Of a stretch of DNA of 42,158 nt, positions 25,392-34,955 are shown piece by piece. Source of the stretch: Azoarcus sp. (GTDB lineage: Bacteria > Pseudomonadota > Gammaproteobacteria > Burkholderiales > Rhodocyclaceae); assembly GCA_031274995.1 (NCBI GenBank), contig JAISPJ010000042.1, positions 1 to 42,158 of the forward strand, in the 5' to 3' direction. The position numbers were made by a program, and so were the translations under genes. The notes below the pieces were generated by a model that made no database searches, was not told where the DNA came from, and saw only the letters and a program-made list of their open reading frames with translations. Numbering within the stretch: the stretch's first letter is position 1; each line of letters begins with the position of its first letter.

Positions 25392-27563
25392 TCAGGTATT
25401 GGGTGTTTTGTCTTTGTTATTGTCTGCGGCGGCAAGCAACAGTTGGCAAGCGTCTTCGACTGATACCGGTTTTGAGAACAGGAAGCCCTGTCCGAAATCA
25501 CAGCCAATTGAACGCAGCATCAGTGATTGAGTCCCGGTTTCGATGCCTTCTGCGACAACAGTCATGCCCAGGTCGTGGGCCAGGCCGATGCTGTGGCGGA
25601 CAATGGTGCGCAGGCGCGGGTTGGTGGTCATCGTGTCAACGAAGGAACCATCCAGTTTAAGGATGTCGCAGGGCAGGGTATGCAGGTAATTGAGTGCGGA
25701 ATAGCCTGTTCCGAAGTCGTCAATCAACACCTTGATGTTGGTTTCGCGCAAATTTTGCAGGGTTTCGGCAGCCGGGCCGCCAGAGCGGGTAAACAGGCTT
25801 TCCGTGACTTCAAAGCGCAGTAGCTCAGGTGACAGGCCGTGCCTGGCGATGGTCTCGAGCAGTTCGGTGGCGAGATTGGGGCGCGACAACTGGCGGGCCG
25901 AAAGGTTGACACTGATGGGGCGCACGCCACCGATTCCGACTTGGCGAACCCATTCCTTGATGTCGAGACAGGCGCGATTGAGCACGAACATGCCCAGTTT
26001 GTGAATCAGGTCGAGGGACTCGGCCAGCGGGATGAAAACGTTTGGCGGGATGGCGCCCTGTTGGGGATGGTGCCAGCGCGCGAGTGCCTCGAAACTGGCA
26101 ATACTGGAATCGAAAAGGCGAATGATGGGTTGATAGGCGACATTGAGTTTGTTTTCTGCCAGCGCGTCGCGTAACTCGGTTTCGAGCGTGAGTCTGCTCA
26201 ATACATTGTCGTGCATTGAAGACTGGAAAACCTGCACCGGCGTGGAGGCGTTTTTGCGTGCGGATTGTAGCGCGTTGTCGGCATCGCGCAGCATGGTTTC
26301 GGCATCGTTGCCATCGTCGCTCATTGCCACGCCGATCCGGCACCGGATATGCAATGCCTGCCAGGAACCCAGTACGGTAAACGCGGGCAGATCGAGCAGG
26401 AGTTTCGCAGTTTCCAGCGCCTCATCGGTGGAAGACAGCCCATGCAGCAGGATGGCGAACTGATCGGCACTCAGGCGGGCAAGGATGTCGCCGCCCCGCA
26501 ACAACCCGCCGAAATGGTCGGCAACCTGACGCAGCAAGTGATCGCCCGCAGCATGGCTGTAGCTGTCATTGATGAGATGGAAGCGTTCGATATTGAGCGC
26601 CAGCACCGCGAAACGGAAATACGGGTCACGTTTCCGCTGTGCCAATGCCTGCCTCAGATGTTCGATAAACAGCAGTTGGTTGGGCAGGCCGGTGAGGCCG
26701 TCGTGCATGGCGTCATGTTGCAGTTGCTGTTCAGCGCGCTTGCGCAGATGAATGTAGCTGATCGATCCCGCCATCCGGGTGGCTCTGCCCTGTATGTTGC
26801 GTTGCGCCACGCCACGGGTCATGATCCAGCGATAGCTGCCGTCTTCATGGCGGATGCGATGTTCCAGCATGAATTGCGGGGTGGCGCCTTTCAGGTGTTC
26901 AACCATGCGGGCGTGGAAAGTGCTGGCCTCATCTGGATGCAGGCGTGCGGTAAAAAGCGTCGTTGGCGCTTCCAGGGGCGAGTCGTCGGACACCGAGGTG
27001 TCGACAGGACGTCCGAGTATTTCACAGAAACGGGCCGAGTAATTCGCCCTGTTACCGGCGATGTCCCAGTCCCACAGGCCGTCGTTTGCTCCACGGATTG
27101 CAAGGGCGTTGCGTTCATCGTTTGTCTTCAGGCGTTCCATTGTATGTTGCAGTTCATTGAACTGTTGCTGAAGTGCGGAAGCCATGGCGTTGAAATGGCG
27201 GGTGAGGCGGGCAATTTCATCCTTGCCTTCATCATGCAACCGGTAGTCGAACCGGCCTTCGGCCAGCGCCTGGCAGGCAGCTTCCATGCGCTTAAGCCGC
27301 CTGGCTGTCAGGTATCCGAAAACAGAAAGCAAAATGAAAGTCGCCAGGACTGTGGCGATGGCGATGAACGTGCTTTGTACCAAGATAGATTTTCGGACTG
27401 CGGACAGGTTCACATCGTCCAGCAGCCGCAGGCTGTTTCCAATCAACAGCAAAAACAGCACGGCTTGTATGGCCGTACTGGCAAGCAGGATTTTGATCCT
27501 GATCGGTGCATCGCGGAGGAAAGCCAGAAAGCGCATGTGCTTCGGTCTCCAGGGGAAACTCAT
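25392..27563 (-). CDS. Membrane-bound PAS-GGDEF-EAL protein, likely c-di-GMP phosphodiesterase
   Basis: A protein of about 723 residues. Two membrane helices flank a very short periplasmic loop, then come a HAMP linker, a PAS domain (around residues 150-260, with GANDGLWDWDI), GGDEF and EAL. The GGDEF site reads RLSADQF in place of RxGGDEF (near residue 361), so cyclase activity should be lost. The EAL site keeps EALAR (near 488), DDFGTGYSALNYLH, the catalytic lysine in LKLDGSF, and VAEGIET, so phosphodiesterase activity is likely. The ATG at 27561-27563 is preferred over an upstream TTG. It starts 5 nt after the stop of a 60-codon gene, whose 3' end carries its ribosome site. Confidence 0.9.
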   Translation of the reverse strand: MSFPWRPKHMRFLAFLRDAPIRIKILLASTAIQAVLFLLLIGNSLRLLDDVNLSAVRKSILVQSTFIAIATVLATFILLSVFGYLTARRLKRMEAACQALAEGRFDYRLHDEGKDEIARLTRHFNAMASALQQQFNELQHTMERLKTNDERNALAIRGANDGLWDWDIAGNRANYSARFCEILGRPVDTSVSDDSPLEAPTTLFTARLHPDEASTFHARMVEHLKGATPQFMLEHRIRHEDGSYRWIMTRGVAQRNIQGRATRMAGSISYIHLRKRAEQQLQHDAMHDGLTGLPNQLLFIEHLRQALAQRKRDPYFRFAVLALNIERFHLINDSYSHAAGDHLLRQVADHFGGLLRGGDILARLSADQFAILLHGLSSTDEALETAKLLLDLPAFTVLGSWQALHIRCRIGVAMSDDGNDAETMLRDADNALQSARKNASTPVQVFQSSMHDNVLSRLTLETELRDALAENKLNVAYQPIIRLFDSSIASFEALARWHHPQQGAIPPNVFIPLAESLDLIHKLGMFVLNRACLDIKEWVRQVGIGGVRPISVNLSARQLSRPNLATELLETIARHGLSPELLRFEVTESLFTRSGGPAAETLQNLRETNIKVLIDDFGTGYSALNYLHTLPCDILKLDGSFVDTMTTNPRLRTIVRHSIGLAHDLGMTVVAEGIETGTQSLMLRSIGCDFGQGFLFSKPVSVEDACQLLLAAADNNKDKTPNT

Positions 27564-27568
27564 CGCTG

Positions 27569-27751
27569 TCAAACCCTTGCCTGTTTCCGTACTGCCGACG
27601 AAGTGTCGATTTTGCCATCACGCGTGTAGTTTTCGATATTTGCTTCAAGATGATCGAGGTCATAGAGGTAATTGACCATCATTCCCCACGATTGAGCAAA
27701 ACCTTTTTTCGAGGTATCGGCCAGCCAGTTCAGGCGCCTGGTGGTTGACAT
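27569..27751 (-). CDS. Small conserved-looking protein of 60 residues upstream of the EAL gene
   Basis: The frame has 60 codons, with an excellent ribosome site (AAGGAG, 5-6 nt before the ATG at 27749-27751), one of the best in the window. It ends 5 nt before the preferred start of the EAL protein and 33 nt after the lgt side, filling the gap exactly. The product is soluble, with an aromatic, amphipathic core (WGMMVNYLYDLDHLEANIEN) and a basic C terminus. I do not recognise a family. Its fit between genes, ribosome site and balanced composition make it a credible gene. A role as partner or regulator of the EAL protein is only inferred from tight coupling. Confidence 0.7.
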   Translation of the reverse strand: MSTTRRLNWLADTSKKGFAQSWGMMVNYLYDLDHLEANIENYTRDGKIDTSSAVRKQARV

Positions 27752-27784
27752 AGGAACTCCTTCTGTCTCGGTAAGGCGTGACGC

Positions 27785-28591
27785 TCATTGGCCGGAAGGG
27801 TGTGCGCGTGCGGTATACGCTTTGACGATCAGATACACCCCGGCAGCAATCATCGGCAAACATAGCCACTGCGCGGTGGTCCACCCCAGGCCGAGTTCGC
27901 TGAAGATACCTGGATCGGGATTGCGGAAAAATTCGGCGGTGAAACGCAGCACGCCATAACCGGCAAGGAAAAGGCCGGACACCGCTCCTGGAGGGCGGGG
28001 GCGGGACGCAAACCACCACAACAGCGCGAATAACAACAAGCCTTCGCCGGTCGCCTGATAAATCTGCGAAGGATGGCGCGGCAAGTCATCGACCCACGGG
28101 TAACGCATTGCCCAAGGCAGCGCCTCGCCCATGGGGCGGCCCCATAATTCGCCATTGATGAAATTGCCCACCCGGCCAAAGGCCAGCCCGACGGGAACCA
28201 TTGGCGCAATGAAGTCGGTGACTTCCCGGAAATTGCGGCCATGACGACGTCCATATACCCACATCGCGGCCAGTACGCCGAGGAAGCCGCCGTGGAAACT
28301 CAAGCCTCCATTCCAAACTGCGAAGATTTCGGCGGGATGCGAAAAATAATAGGCAGGTTGGAAAAACAGGACTTCTCCCAGACGTGCGCCGATGATGATG
28401 CCAAATATGCCAAAAAAAAGCACGTCGTCGACGGACTGTGCGTTCCAGCCCATCTCCGGCCTGCGGCGCGCGCGCAGGCGACCCAGGATGATGAAAAGAA
28501 TAAAGGCAGCAATATAAGTCAGCCCATACCACCGGACACTGAGCGGGCCAATGGAAAGGGCGACGGGATTGAATTGTGGATGAGTCAGCAT
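27785..28591 (-). CDS. lgt: Prolipoprotein diacylglyceryl transferase Lgt
   Basis: A protein of 268 residues from the ATG at 28589-28591, which aligns with the family start ([20 protein letters not shown]). A longer frame to 28696 adds an unlikely tail. Lgt is an inner-membrane enzyme with seven helices that moves diacylglycerol from phosphatidylglycerol to the lipobox cysteine of prolipoproteins. Seen here are [13 protein letters not shown] and the signature [18 protein letters not shown]. No Shine-Dalgarno sequence is visible before the start; the leader is T-rich. Several lipoproteins in this window (the efflux channel, the DolP-like protein and the 40.3-kb lipoprotein) are its probable substrates. 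Confidence 0.95.
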   Translation of the reverse strand: MLTHPQFNPVALSIGPLSVRWYGLTYIAAFILFIILGRLRARRRPEMGWNAQSVDDVLFFGIFGIIIGARLGEVLFFQPAYYFSHPAEIFAVWNGGLSFHGGFLGVLAAMWVYGRRHGRNFREVTDFIAPMVPVGLAFGRVGNFINGELWGRPMGEALPWAMRYPWVDDLPRHPSQIYQATGEGLLLFALLWWFASRPRPPGAVSGLFLAGYGVLRFTAEFFRNPDPGIFSELGLGWTTAQWLCLPMIAAGVYLIVKAYTARAHPSGQ

Positions 28592-28769
28592 AAAAAAAAT
28601 CGGAATGAAAGAAAGCAATAAGTGTAAAAACGACGCAATGCGTGTTTTTGTTGGATAACCAAGAAAGATATTTGTTTCACCATGGGGAGAATCCAACCAT
28701 GCAAGCCGTCAGCGCATTCCTTACAATGAATCCCGTTTCAACCCATTTCGTTTGATAGCGGAGCTTTTT

Positions 28770-29717
28770 ATGTCCATTCTTGTTTGTGGCTCGATGGCTT
28801 ACGACAATATCATGTTTTTCGAAGATCGTTTCAAAAACCACATTTTGCCTGAACAGATTCATATCTTGAATGTTTCTTTTCTTGTGCCGGAACTGAGGCG
28901 CGATTTCGGTGGTTGCGCGGGCAATATCGCCTACAACCTGCGCCTGCTCGGTTCCGACCCTTTGATCGTGGCCACGGTAGGCGATGACGCCGGGGATTAC
29001 CGGCACAGACTCGATGAACTCGGTCTGAGCCAGAAATACGTGCGCCATGTGCCGGGAACGCTTACCGCACAGGCGTTCATTACCACCGACGCGGATGACA
29101 ATCAGATCACCGCGTTTCATCCGGGGGCAATGCTGTTTTCGCATCAAAACGATGTGCGCGCGGCCAGAGACGGGCGGGTACGGCTTGCCATCGTTGGACC
29201 GGACGGGTACGAAGGCATGTTGCGCCATGCTGAAGGGCTGGCCGAAATTGCTGTGCCTTTTGTGTTCGATCCCGGCCAGGGGTTGCCGATACTCTCCGGC
29301 GACGAACTTCTGCACTGTCTGGAACTTGCCCGTTACTGCGCGGTTAACGATTACGAGGCGCGGCTTATGTGTGACAAAACCGGGCAGAGCATCGATGCGC
29401 TCGCCGCCAGGGTAGAGGCTTTTGTGGTGACGCGCGGAAGTGAGGGTTCCCACATTCATGTCGGCGGCGAGCGGCTTGAAATACCTGCCGTACCTCCCGC
29501 TGCCTTGATCGATCCCACCGGTTGCGGCGACGCTTATCGCGCCGGACTGCTTCATGGCATCGAACAAGGGTGGAGCTGGCTCTCCTGCGGGCGTCTTGCT
29601 GCGGTGATGGGCGCGCTTAAAATCAATCATCGCGGGGGACAGAACCACAGTCCTGGACGAGCGGAAATCGAAACCGTATTTCAATCCGCCTTTGGTGAGA
29701 GTCCTTGGTCAGGATGA
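28770..29717 (+). CDS. PfkB-family carbohydrate/nucleoside kinase (adenosine kinase-like)
   Basis: A protein of 315 residues. It starts at the ATG at 28770 (ribosome site GGAG, 6 nt before), ahead of the classic opening SILVCGSMAYDN. PfkB features include DFGGCAGNIAYNL near residue 47, AVNDYEARLM, VVTRGSEGSHIH, and the anion-hole/catalytic motif DPTGCGDAYRAG near residue 248. The closest described groups are bacterial adenosine kinases and ribokinase-like sugar kinases; the substrate cannot be fixed from motifs alone. It diverges from lgt and converges on the DUF3426 gene with only 6 nt between the stops. Confidence 0.88.
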   Translation: MSILVCGSMAYDNIMFFEDRFKNHILPEQIHILNVSFLVPELRRDFGGCAGNIAYNLRLLGSDPLIVATVGDDAGDYRHRLDELGLSQKYVRHVPGTLTAQAFITTDADDNQITAFHPGAMLFSHQNDVRAARDGRVRLAIVGPDGYEGMLRHAEGLAEIAVPFVFDPGQGLPILSGDELLHCLELARYCAVNDYEARLMCDKTGQSIDALAARVEAFVVTRGSEGSHIHVGGERLEIPAVPPAALIDPTGCGDAYRAGLLHGIEQGWSWLSCGRLAAVMGALKINHRGGQNHSPGRAEIETVFQSAFGESPWSG

Positions 29718-29723
29718 TCGGCC

Positions 29724-31541
29724 TCAGGGGTAGAAATGCGTCAGGTCGAACTTGCTCGGAGCGACTCCCGTGACCTCCAGTTCCAGGTGTGCGGACACGC
29801 TGCTTCTCGGAGCGATACCGTTACCTTGGGCGAATTTCTCGGGCAGGACCCAGTCGGCGGGCGCGAATATGCGGCGGGACAGCGGCTGCTCGATGAAGTT
29901 GAGCAGGGTCAATTCGAGACTCGGCCAATCCTGTGCGAAATCGGCATTGTTCGTTACTGTGGCATAGAGCACATAATGGTGCTCATCCCGCTGATTGAAG
30001 CCATACGTGATCTTTAACTTCGAAGCGTCACGCGGCAACGGCATCGTACAACCGAAAGTCTCGCAGAACGAAACCAGCGAGGGGCGCATACCGGGAAACG
30101 AGCGTGCGATATGGTTGCGGAACAGAAAAACCGACTGGAAGACAAGAATGATTCCCAGCACGCAGGCGGCAACCGTCCAGTACCTGTAACGATGGGTATG
30201 CACGGCAGGTTTGCCGTAGGCTGCATCAAACTGGGAAGGGAGATCCTGCTCCTTGGCAGGAGGTTCTGCGGCAAGTTTCTTTTTGAGGGCCTCTGTGCGG
30301 GCAACCTTGGCCTCGGCATTGAATTCGGCCTCGATCTGGTCGATTTTGGTTTCGATGCCGAGTTTTGAAAAAACTTCGCTCAAAACCTCGTTGTCGATCG
30401 TCCCGTTAGTCTCCCGCGCACGTTCCTTCCACCGTTTTCTCCATCTGGTTCGCTCCTCAAATGCTTTGCCGATATTGATGAAAGTGGAAGCCAGCAGACT
30501 CGGTTTGCCGGACTTCGCCCGTTTTTGTTGTTTGCTGCGTGGTTTCCCACGGGACTTATCCCGTTTTCTCTCCTGGTTTTCCCGGCTTCTCGTGATCGAT
30601 GGCAGAAATCCATCCTGCGGGGGAAGCGATGCCTCGGAGAATGGCGGCACCTTGGGCGAAGGCGGAGGAGGCACCGCCGGCGCGGAGGGTGGTTTCTCCG
30701 GCGAAAGCGAAGGAGACGCAACCGTGGCAGGCTGCGGTATTTTCGGCAGGGGCGGGGGAGGCAACACCGGAGCGGATGATGGTTTCTCCGGCGAAAGCGG
30801 GGGAGACGCTACCGTGGCGGGAGGCGGCATTTCCAGTGAAGGCAGAGGAGGCGCTGACGGAGCGGGGGAAAATATCTCAGGCAAAAATGGAAAAGATACC
30901 GTCGGATCAGGTGGCGATGCTTCCGGCGTGGGCAAGGGCGAAGCCGGGGATGGCTTTGCGGTTTTGTCCGGGGGAGGGGGCGGAGCCTGGACGAATGCAG
31001 GCGGCACAATTGTAGCGACCGAACTCTGATTCAGAGGCGGGAGATTCAGAGGCGGGAAATCCTGTGAAAGAGTTTGCTTCTGTGCCGACTTTGGAACCTT
31101 GGACTGAGTGTCGATCGAAGACGAAAAATCAAATTCGCTCAATGAACGTTGCGAAGTTTTCTTGATGACTGGCGCAAGAACCGGTTTGGTCTTCGGTGGG
31201 GCTTCGGGCGTGGGTGCCGGTTGAACGGAACGCGCGTCCCGTTTCGTGCCGAAGGCAACGCCAGCGGCGCCGGAGGGGGCTGTGGCGGCGGATCTGGCCG
31301 CGGCAGGTGGCGGAGCCGGAACCGGAGCCGGAACCGGAGCCGGAGCCGGGGCCGGAGTTTTGGGCGTCTGACGTTGCTGGGGGAGGTTGGGTTGCCCGGC
31401 CTTGGGGTCGGACTCGACCAGATGGTCGAGCGCGTTGAACGGGTGCAGGCAACTGCCGCAACGCACCCGGCCCTGACGGGAGAGCAATTGTTCCGAGGTG
31501 AGCCGGAAGACGGTTTGGCAGCCTGGGCAGCGAGTCAGCAT
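29724..31541 (-). CDS. Zinc-ribbon / proline-rich / DUF3426 membrane protein
   Basis: A protein of 605 residues. The N terminus is an MJ0042-type zinc ribbon with Cys5, Cys8, Cys28 and Cys31. A very long proline- and alanine-rich region follows, including a hexanucleotide-coded PAPVPA stretch and two nearly identical 30-residue repeats. A basic segment (KPRSKQQKRAKSGK) follows. One membrane helix lies near residue 453 (YWTVAACVLGIILVFQSVFLF), and the C-terminal DUF3426 domain is predicted periplasmic. It sits last in the aroQ-accB-accC-prmA series, as its relatives do. Function is unknown. Relatives are typically much shorter; the excess here is the repeat region. The ATG at 31539-31541 is chosen because the zinc ribbon follows at once. 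Confidence 0.85.
   Translation of the reverse strand: MLTRCPGCQTVFRLTSEQLLSRQGRVRCGSCLHPFNALDHLVESDPKAGQPNLPQQRQTPKTPAPAPAPVPAPVPAPPPAAARSAATAPSGAAGVAFGTKRDARSVQPAPTPEAPPKTKPVLAPVIKKTSQRSLSEFDFSSSIDTQSKVPKSAQKQTLSQDFPPLNLPPLNQSSVATIVPPAFVQAPPPPPDKTAKPSPASPLPTPEASPPDPTVSFPFLPEIFSPAPSAPPLPSLEMPPPATVASPPLSPEKPSSAPVLPPPPLPKIPQPATVASPSLSPEKPPSAPAVPPPPSPKVPPFSEASLPPQDGFLPSITRSRENQERKRDKSRGKPRSKQQKRAKSGKPSLLASTFINIGKAFEERTRWRKRWKERARETNGTIDNEVLSEVFSKLGIETKIDQIEAEFNAEAKVARTEALKKKLAAEPPAKEQDLPSQFDAAYGKPAVHTHRYRYWTVAACVLGIILVFQSVFLFRNHIARSFPGMRPSLVSFCETFGCTMPLPRDASKLKITYGFNQRDEHHYVLYATVTNNADFAQDWPSLELTLLNFIEQPLSRRIFAPADWVLPEKFAQGNGIAPRSSVSAHLELEVTGVAPSKFDLTHFYP
30646..30870 (-). repeat. 90-nt tandem repeat inside the DUF3426 gene
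   Basis: 30691-30780 and 30781-30870 are imperfect copies of one 90-nt unit, both opening ggtttctccggcgaaagcg. The 45 nt before them resemble the second half of the unit. The period is a multiple of three and encodes 30 proline-rich residues per unit (PATVASP, LSPEKP, PPPP, then PK), so changes in copy number would keep the frame. Confidence 0.8.
31311..31357 (-). repeat. Hexanucleotide repeat encoding a Pro-Ala/Pro-Val tract
   Basis: About eight units of CGGAGC or CGGAAC (plus strand) run in tandem and code for alternating proline with alanine or valine in the DUF3426 protein. As the unit is six bases, slippage would alter protein length by two residues without a frameshift. Confidence 0.8.
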
Positions 31542-31621
31542 CGGATACGAACTAGGATCTTGCAAACGAGGAATGATAAATCAACGTCTGTCTTACGCAC
31601 GTTTTTCTTGTGTTCTATCTT

Positions 31622-32536
31622 CTATAGTGGCGGACGGCAACCTTCCAGGCGAACCCATTCTTCCCGTATGTCGCCGATTTCGAGGGGTACCCATGCAGCC
31701 CAGGCATTAATGACTTGATCTGCCTGCTGTTCGAGCACCCCGGAGAGTGCCACCCGCCCGCCGGGGGCGACCCGGGCCGCAATGGCGGGAGCCAGCACAC
31801 AGAGCGGGTTGGCAAGGATGTTGGCGACGACGAGATCGAACGTCGCTTCAAGTGGTGCGCCGGAATGTTGCACGCGCACGATGCTGGATACACCATTGCG
31901 CGCCGCGTTCTCCTGTGCCGCTTCCACCGCGCGCTCGTCGATGTCGATTCCGAGTACCGACGCCGCGCCAAGGCGGGCGGCGGCAATGGCGAGAATGCCT
32001 GAACCGCAACCGAAATCGAGCACGGATGTGCCAGGCCGGACAACATCGGACAGCCATTCCAGGCAGAGCCGGGTAGTGTGGTGCGAACCGGTTCCAAAAG
32101 CCATGCCGGGATCGAGTTCGATGTTGATCGCGCCGGGTTCCGGCGCTTTGTGCCAGGAAGGCACGATCCAGAGGCGATCCGTAATGCGGATGGGATTGAA
32201 CTGGCTCTGCACGGTGCGCACCCAGTCCTGCCCGGCAACTTCTTCGACGGTGAAGGACGGCGGCGTGGCGGACATCCCTGCCGTGGCTGCGGCTTCAGCG
32301 ATACGCGCGGACAGCACCGGACGGTCGGCGGAATCGAACAGCGCAATGACCCGGCAGCGTGCCCATAGTTTGGTTTCCATCTGGCCGGGTTCGCCAAATT
32401 GCGGCGTCTCGGTTCTCGTGCCGGCGTCGGCATCCTCGATGGAGACCGAGCGCGCGCCCGTTTCCATCAACGCTTCCGAGAGCGCTTCGGCGCTCTCGGC
32501 CTGCGTTTCGACGGATACAGAAAGCCAGGCCGACAT
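31622..32536 (-). CDS. prmA: Ribosomal protein L11 methyltransferase PrmA
   Basis: A protein of 304 residues from the ATG at 32534-32536, opening MSAWLSVSV, the normal family start. A longer frame would overlap accC. It trimethylates lysines and the N terminus of ribosomal protein L11. Seen are the GMAFGTGSHHTTRLCLEWL motif, the SAM-binding SVLDFGCGSGILAIAAARLG and the later NILANPL, which corresponds to the NPPY-type motif of the family. It lies 40 nt after accC on the same strand, with GGGAG 12 nt before the ATG. Confidence 0.95.
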   Translation of the reverse strand: MSAWLSVSVETQAESAEALSEALMETGARSVSIEDADAGTRTETPQFGEPGQMETKLWARCRVIALFDSADRPVLSARIAEAAATAGMSATPPSFTVEEVAGQDWVRTVQSQFNPIRITDRLWIVPSWHKAPEPGAINIELDPGMAFGTGSHHTTRLCLEWLSDVVRPGTSVLDFGCGSGILAIAAARLGAASVLGIDIDERAVEAAQENAARNGVSSIVRVQHSGAPLEATFDLVVANILANPLCVLAPAIAARVAPGGRVALSGVLEQQADQVINAWAAWVPLEIGDIREEWVRLEGCRPPL

Positions 32537-32576
32537 GTCTATTGCCGTCTCCCGTATTTCTCGTGATTTACCCTGA

Positions 32577-33941
32577 CTACTGGGCGCTCTTGACACCGAT
32601 CAGGTCGTCGAGGCGCTCTTCGAGGTAATGGATGCTGATTTTGCCTTCGATGAAACGGGTGTCGAGCATCAATTCCTGGTGTAGCGGGATATTGGTCTTG
32701 ATCCCGGCTACATCCATTTCCGAGAGTGCGATACGCATGCGGCGGATGGCCTGTTCGCGCGTATCGCCGTGGACGATGAGTTTGCCGATCATCGAATCGT
32801 AATGTGAAGGCACCCTGTAGCCGTTGTAGACGTGCGAATCCACCCGCACGCCGGGACCTCCCGGAGCGTGCCAGTTCGTGATCTGCCCCGGCGAAGGGGT
32901 GAATTTGAACGGATCTTCGGCGTTGATCCGGCACTCGATGGCGTGGCCGCGCATCACGATGTCCCGCTGGCTGAACCGTAGTTTTTCACTCGCAGCAACC
33001 CTGATCTGGGCCTGGACGATGTCGATGCCGGTAACGAGTTCGGTGACAGTGTGTTCGACCTGCACCCGCGTGTTCATTTCGATGAAGTAAAACTCCCCAT
33101 CCTCGTAAAGGAACTCAAAAGTACCCGCGCCACGATAGCCAATCTTGCGGCATGCCTTGGCGCAACGTTCGCCAATGGAAGTAATCTGCTTGCGATCAAT
33201 GCCCAGAGCCGGGGCTTCTTCGACCACTTTTTGGTGGCGACGCTGCATCGAACAGTCACGTTCGCCGAGATAGACCGCGTGTCCGTACTGGTCGGCCATG
33301 ACCTGAATTTCGATGTGTCGCGGGTTTTCGAGAAATTTCTCCATGTATACCGTAGCGTTGCCAAAGGCGGCCTGCGCTTCGGCGCGGGTCATCGCCACGG
33401 CATTCAGGAGCGCCGCCCCGGTATGCACCACCCGCATACCACGTCCGCCGCCGCCGCCCGAAGCCTTGATAATCACCGGGTAGCCAATGGAACGGGCGGT
33501 TTTGATGATTTCGCGGGAGTCTTCCGGCAACGGGCCATCCGAACCGGGCACACAAGGTACGCCAGCCGCTTTCATCGTGTTCTTGGCGGAAATCTTGTCG
33601 CCCATGAGCCGGATCGTTTCCGGGCGCGGTCCGATGAACACGAAGCCGGATTGTTCCACCCGTTCGGCAAAGTCGGCGTTTTCTGAGAGAAAGCCGTAGC
33701 CGGGGTGGATGGCCTCGGCGTCAGTAACCTCCGCCGCAGAGATGATGGCAGGAATGTTCAGGTAACTTTGCGCGGAAGCCGCGGGGCCGATGCAGACCGA
33801 CTCGTCGGCGAGTTTGACGTATTTTGCCTCGGTGTCGGCCTCGGAATGTACGGCGACAACCTTGATGCCCAGTTCGCGGCAGGCGCGCAGGACCCGCAGC
33901 GCGATTTCTCCCCGGTTGGCAATGAGAATTTTCTCAAACAT
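32577..33941 (-). CDS. accC: Biotin carboxylase subunit of acetyl-CoA carboxylase, AccC
   Basis: A protein of 454 residues, slightly longer than E. coli AccC. It opens [20 protein letters not shown]. It has the ATP-grasp glycine loop [15 protein letters not shown] near residue 160, the [20 protein letters not shown] segment, [14 protein letters not shown] with metal and catalytic residues, and a C-terminal [14 protein letters not shown]. It carboxylates the biotin carried by AccB, the first step of fatty acid synthesis. The accB stop lies 6 nt before its start, so the pair is co-translated. Confidence 0.97.
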   Translation of the reverse strand: MFEKILIANRGEIALRVLRACRELGIKVVAVHSEADTEAKYVKLADESVCIGPAASAQSYLNIPAIISAAEVTDAEAIHPGYGFLSENADFAERVEQSGFVFIGPRPETIRLMGDKISAKNTMKAAGVPCVPGSDGPLPEDSREIIKTARSIGYPVIIKASGGGGGRGMRVVHTGAALLNAVAMTRAEAQAAFGNATVYMEKFLENPRHIEIQVMADQYGHAVYLGERDCSMQRRHQKVVEEAPALGIDRKQITSIGERCAKACRKIGYRGAGTFEFLYEDGEFYFIEMNTRVQVEHTVTELVTGIDIVQAQIRVAASEKLRFSQRDIVMRGHAIECRINAEDPFKFTPSPGQITNWHAPGGPGVRVDSHVYNGYRVPSHYDSMIGKLIVHGDTREQAIRRMRIALSEMDVAGIKTNIPLHQELMLDTRFIEGKISIHYLEERLDDLIGVKSAQ

Positions 33942-33947
33942 ACCGCT

Positions 33948-34409
33948 TCAACCGATGACGAACAGGGGTTGTCCGAATTCGACCGGCTGACCGTTCTCGA
34001 CCAGTATCGCTTTGACGGTTCCGGCGGCATCGGCTTCGATTTCGTTCATCAGCTTCATTGCTTCGATGATGCACAGGCGGTCGCCGAGCTTGACGCTTTT
34101 CCCGACCTCGGTCATCGGATCGGCCCCTGGCGCGGTGGCGCGGTAGAACGTGCCGACCATCGGTGACTTCAGGACGTGGCCGGGAGGCAGCGCGGAGGAA
34201 GCGTCCCCGTTTTCTTTGGCAGAAGCTTCTGGCGCTGCGGCAACGGGCAACGGCGCAGGAATATAGGCGGGCGCGGGTATGCCGATTTGTGCGTTTGCCG
34301 GATATTTGTTGACGATGCGCACTTTTTCTTCGCCCTCGGTGATTTCAAGTTCGGAGATGCCCGACTCTTGAGTGAGATCGAGGAGTTTCTTGAGTTTTCG
34401 CAAATCCAT
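33948..34409 (-). CDS. accB: Biotin carboxyl carrier protein AccB
   Basis: A protein of 153 residues. The N-terminal [20 protein letters not shown] is followed by an alanine/proline-rich linker and a biotinyl domain with [15 protein letters not shown] and the biotin-accepting lysine in EAMKLMNE near residue 118. It carries CO2 between AccC and the carboxyltransferase. It is preceded by GAGAGAA as ribosome site and by aroQ 60 nt upstream. Confidence 0.97.
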   Translation of the reverse strand: MDLRKLKKLLDLTQESGISELEITEGEEKVRIVNKYPANAQIGIPAPAYIPAPLPVAAAPEASAKENGDASSALPPGHVLKSPMVGTFYRATAPGADPMTEVGKSVKLGDRLCIIEAMKLMNEIEADAAGTVKAILVENGQPVEFGQPLFVIG

Positions 34410-34469
34410 ATCGTTCTCTCGGTGAATGGGGTGAGAAAGCGTCCGGGCGGAGACTTCCGCGCAACGCCC

Positions 34470-34955
34470 TTAGTCTGTTTGTTCGCGCAGCCGGGCGATG
34501 GCAAAATCCATGGCGGCCAGATAACCTTGGACACCCAGGCCACAGATGACGCCCACGGCACAATCGGAAAAATATGAGTGGCGGCGAAAGGATTCGCGGG
34601 CGTAGATGTTTGACAAATGCACTTCCACGAACGGAATCCGCACGGCCGCCAAGGCATCGCGCAAGGCGATGCTGGTGTGGGTATAGGCCGCGGGATTGAT
34701 GATGATGAAGTTGATGCCTTCAGCCGCCGCCGCCTGGATGCGGTCGATCAATTGGCCTTCGTGATTGCTCTGGAAGGACTCGAGCCGTGCGCCATTTGCG
34801 CGGGCCAGGGATTCCATCGCAATGTGAATGTCGGCCAGCGTCGCGCGACCGTATACTTCGGGCTCCCTTGTGCCGAGCAGGTTGAGGTTAGGCCCATGCA
34901 GCGCCAGGATGCGGTGCGGTTCGGGAGGTGGAGACTTTCGGTTTTTTCGTTGCAT
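34470..34955 (-). CDS. aroQ: Type II 3-dehydroquinate dehydratase AroQ
   Basis: The third enzyme of the shikimate pathway, about 161 residues. The start [20 protein letters not shown] carries the conserved asparagine and arginine. [29 protein letters not shown] with the tyrosine region, [15 protein letters not shown] and the late [13 protein letters not shown] complete the type II fold. The ATG at 34953-34955 is preferred, but a TTG further upstream is possible; neither has a good ribosome site. The aroQ-accB-accC order is widespread in Proteobacteria. Confidence 0.95.
   Translation of the reverse strand: MQRKNRKSPPPEPHRILALHGPNLNLLGTREPEVYGRATLADIHIAMESLARANGARLESFQSNHEGQLIDRIQAAAAEGINFIIINPAAYTHTSIALRDALAAVRIPFVEVHLSNIYARESFRRHSYFSDCAVGVICGLGVQGYLAAMDFAIARLREQTD

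Noticed and set aside
26349-27629. Plus-strand open frame of 426 codons opposite the EAL gene
   Set aside because: The minus strand carries clear HAMP, PAS, GGDEF and EAL features over the same bases. The plus-strand product is glutamine- and arginine-rich without any motif.
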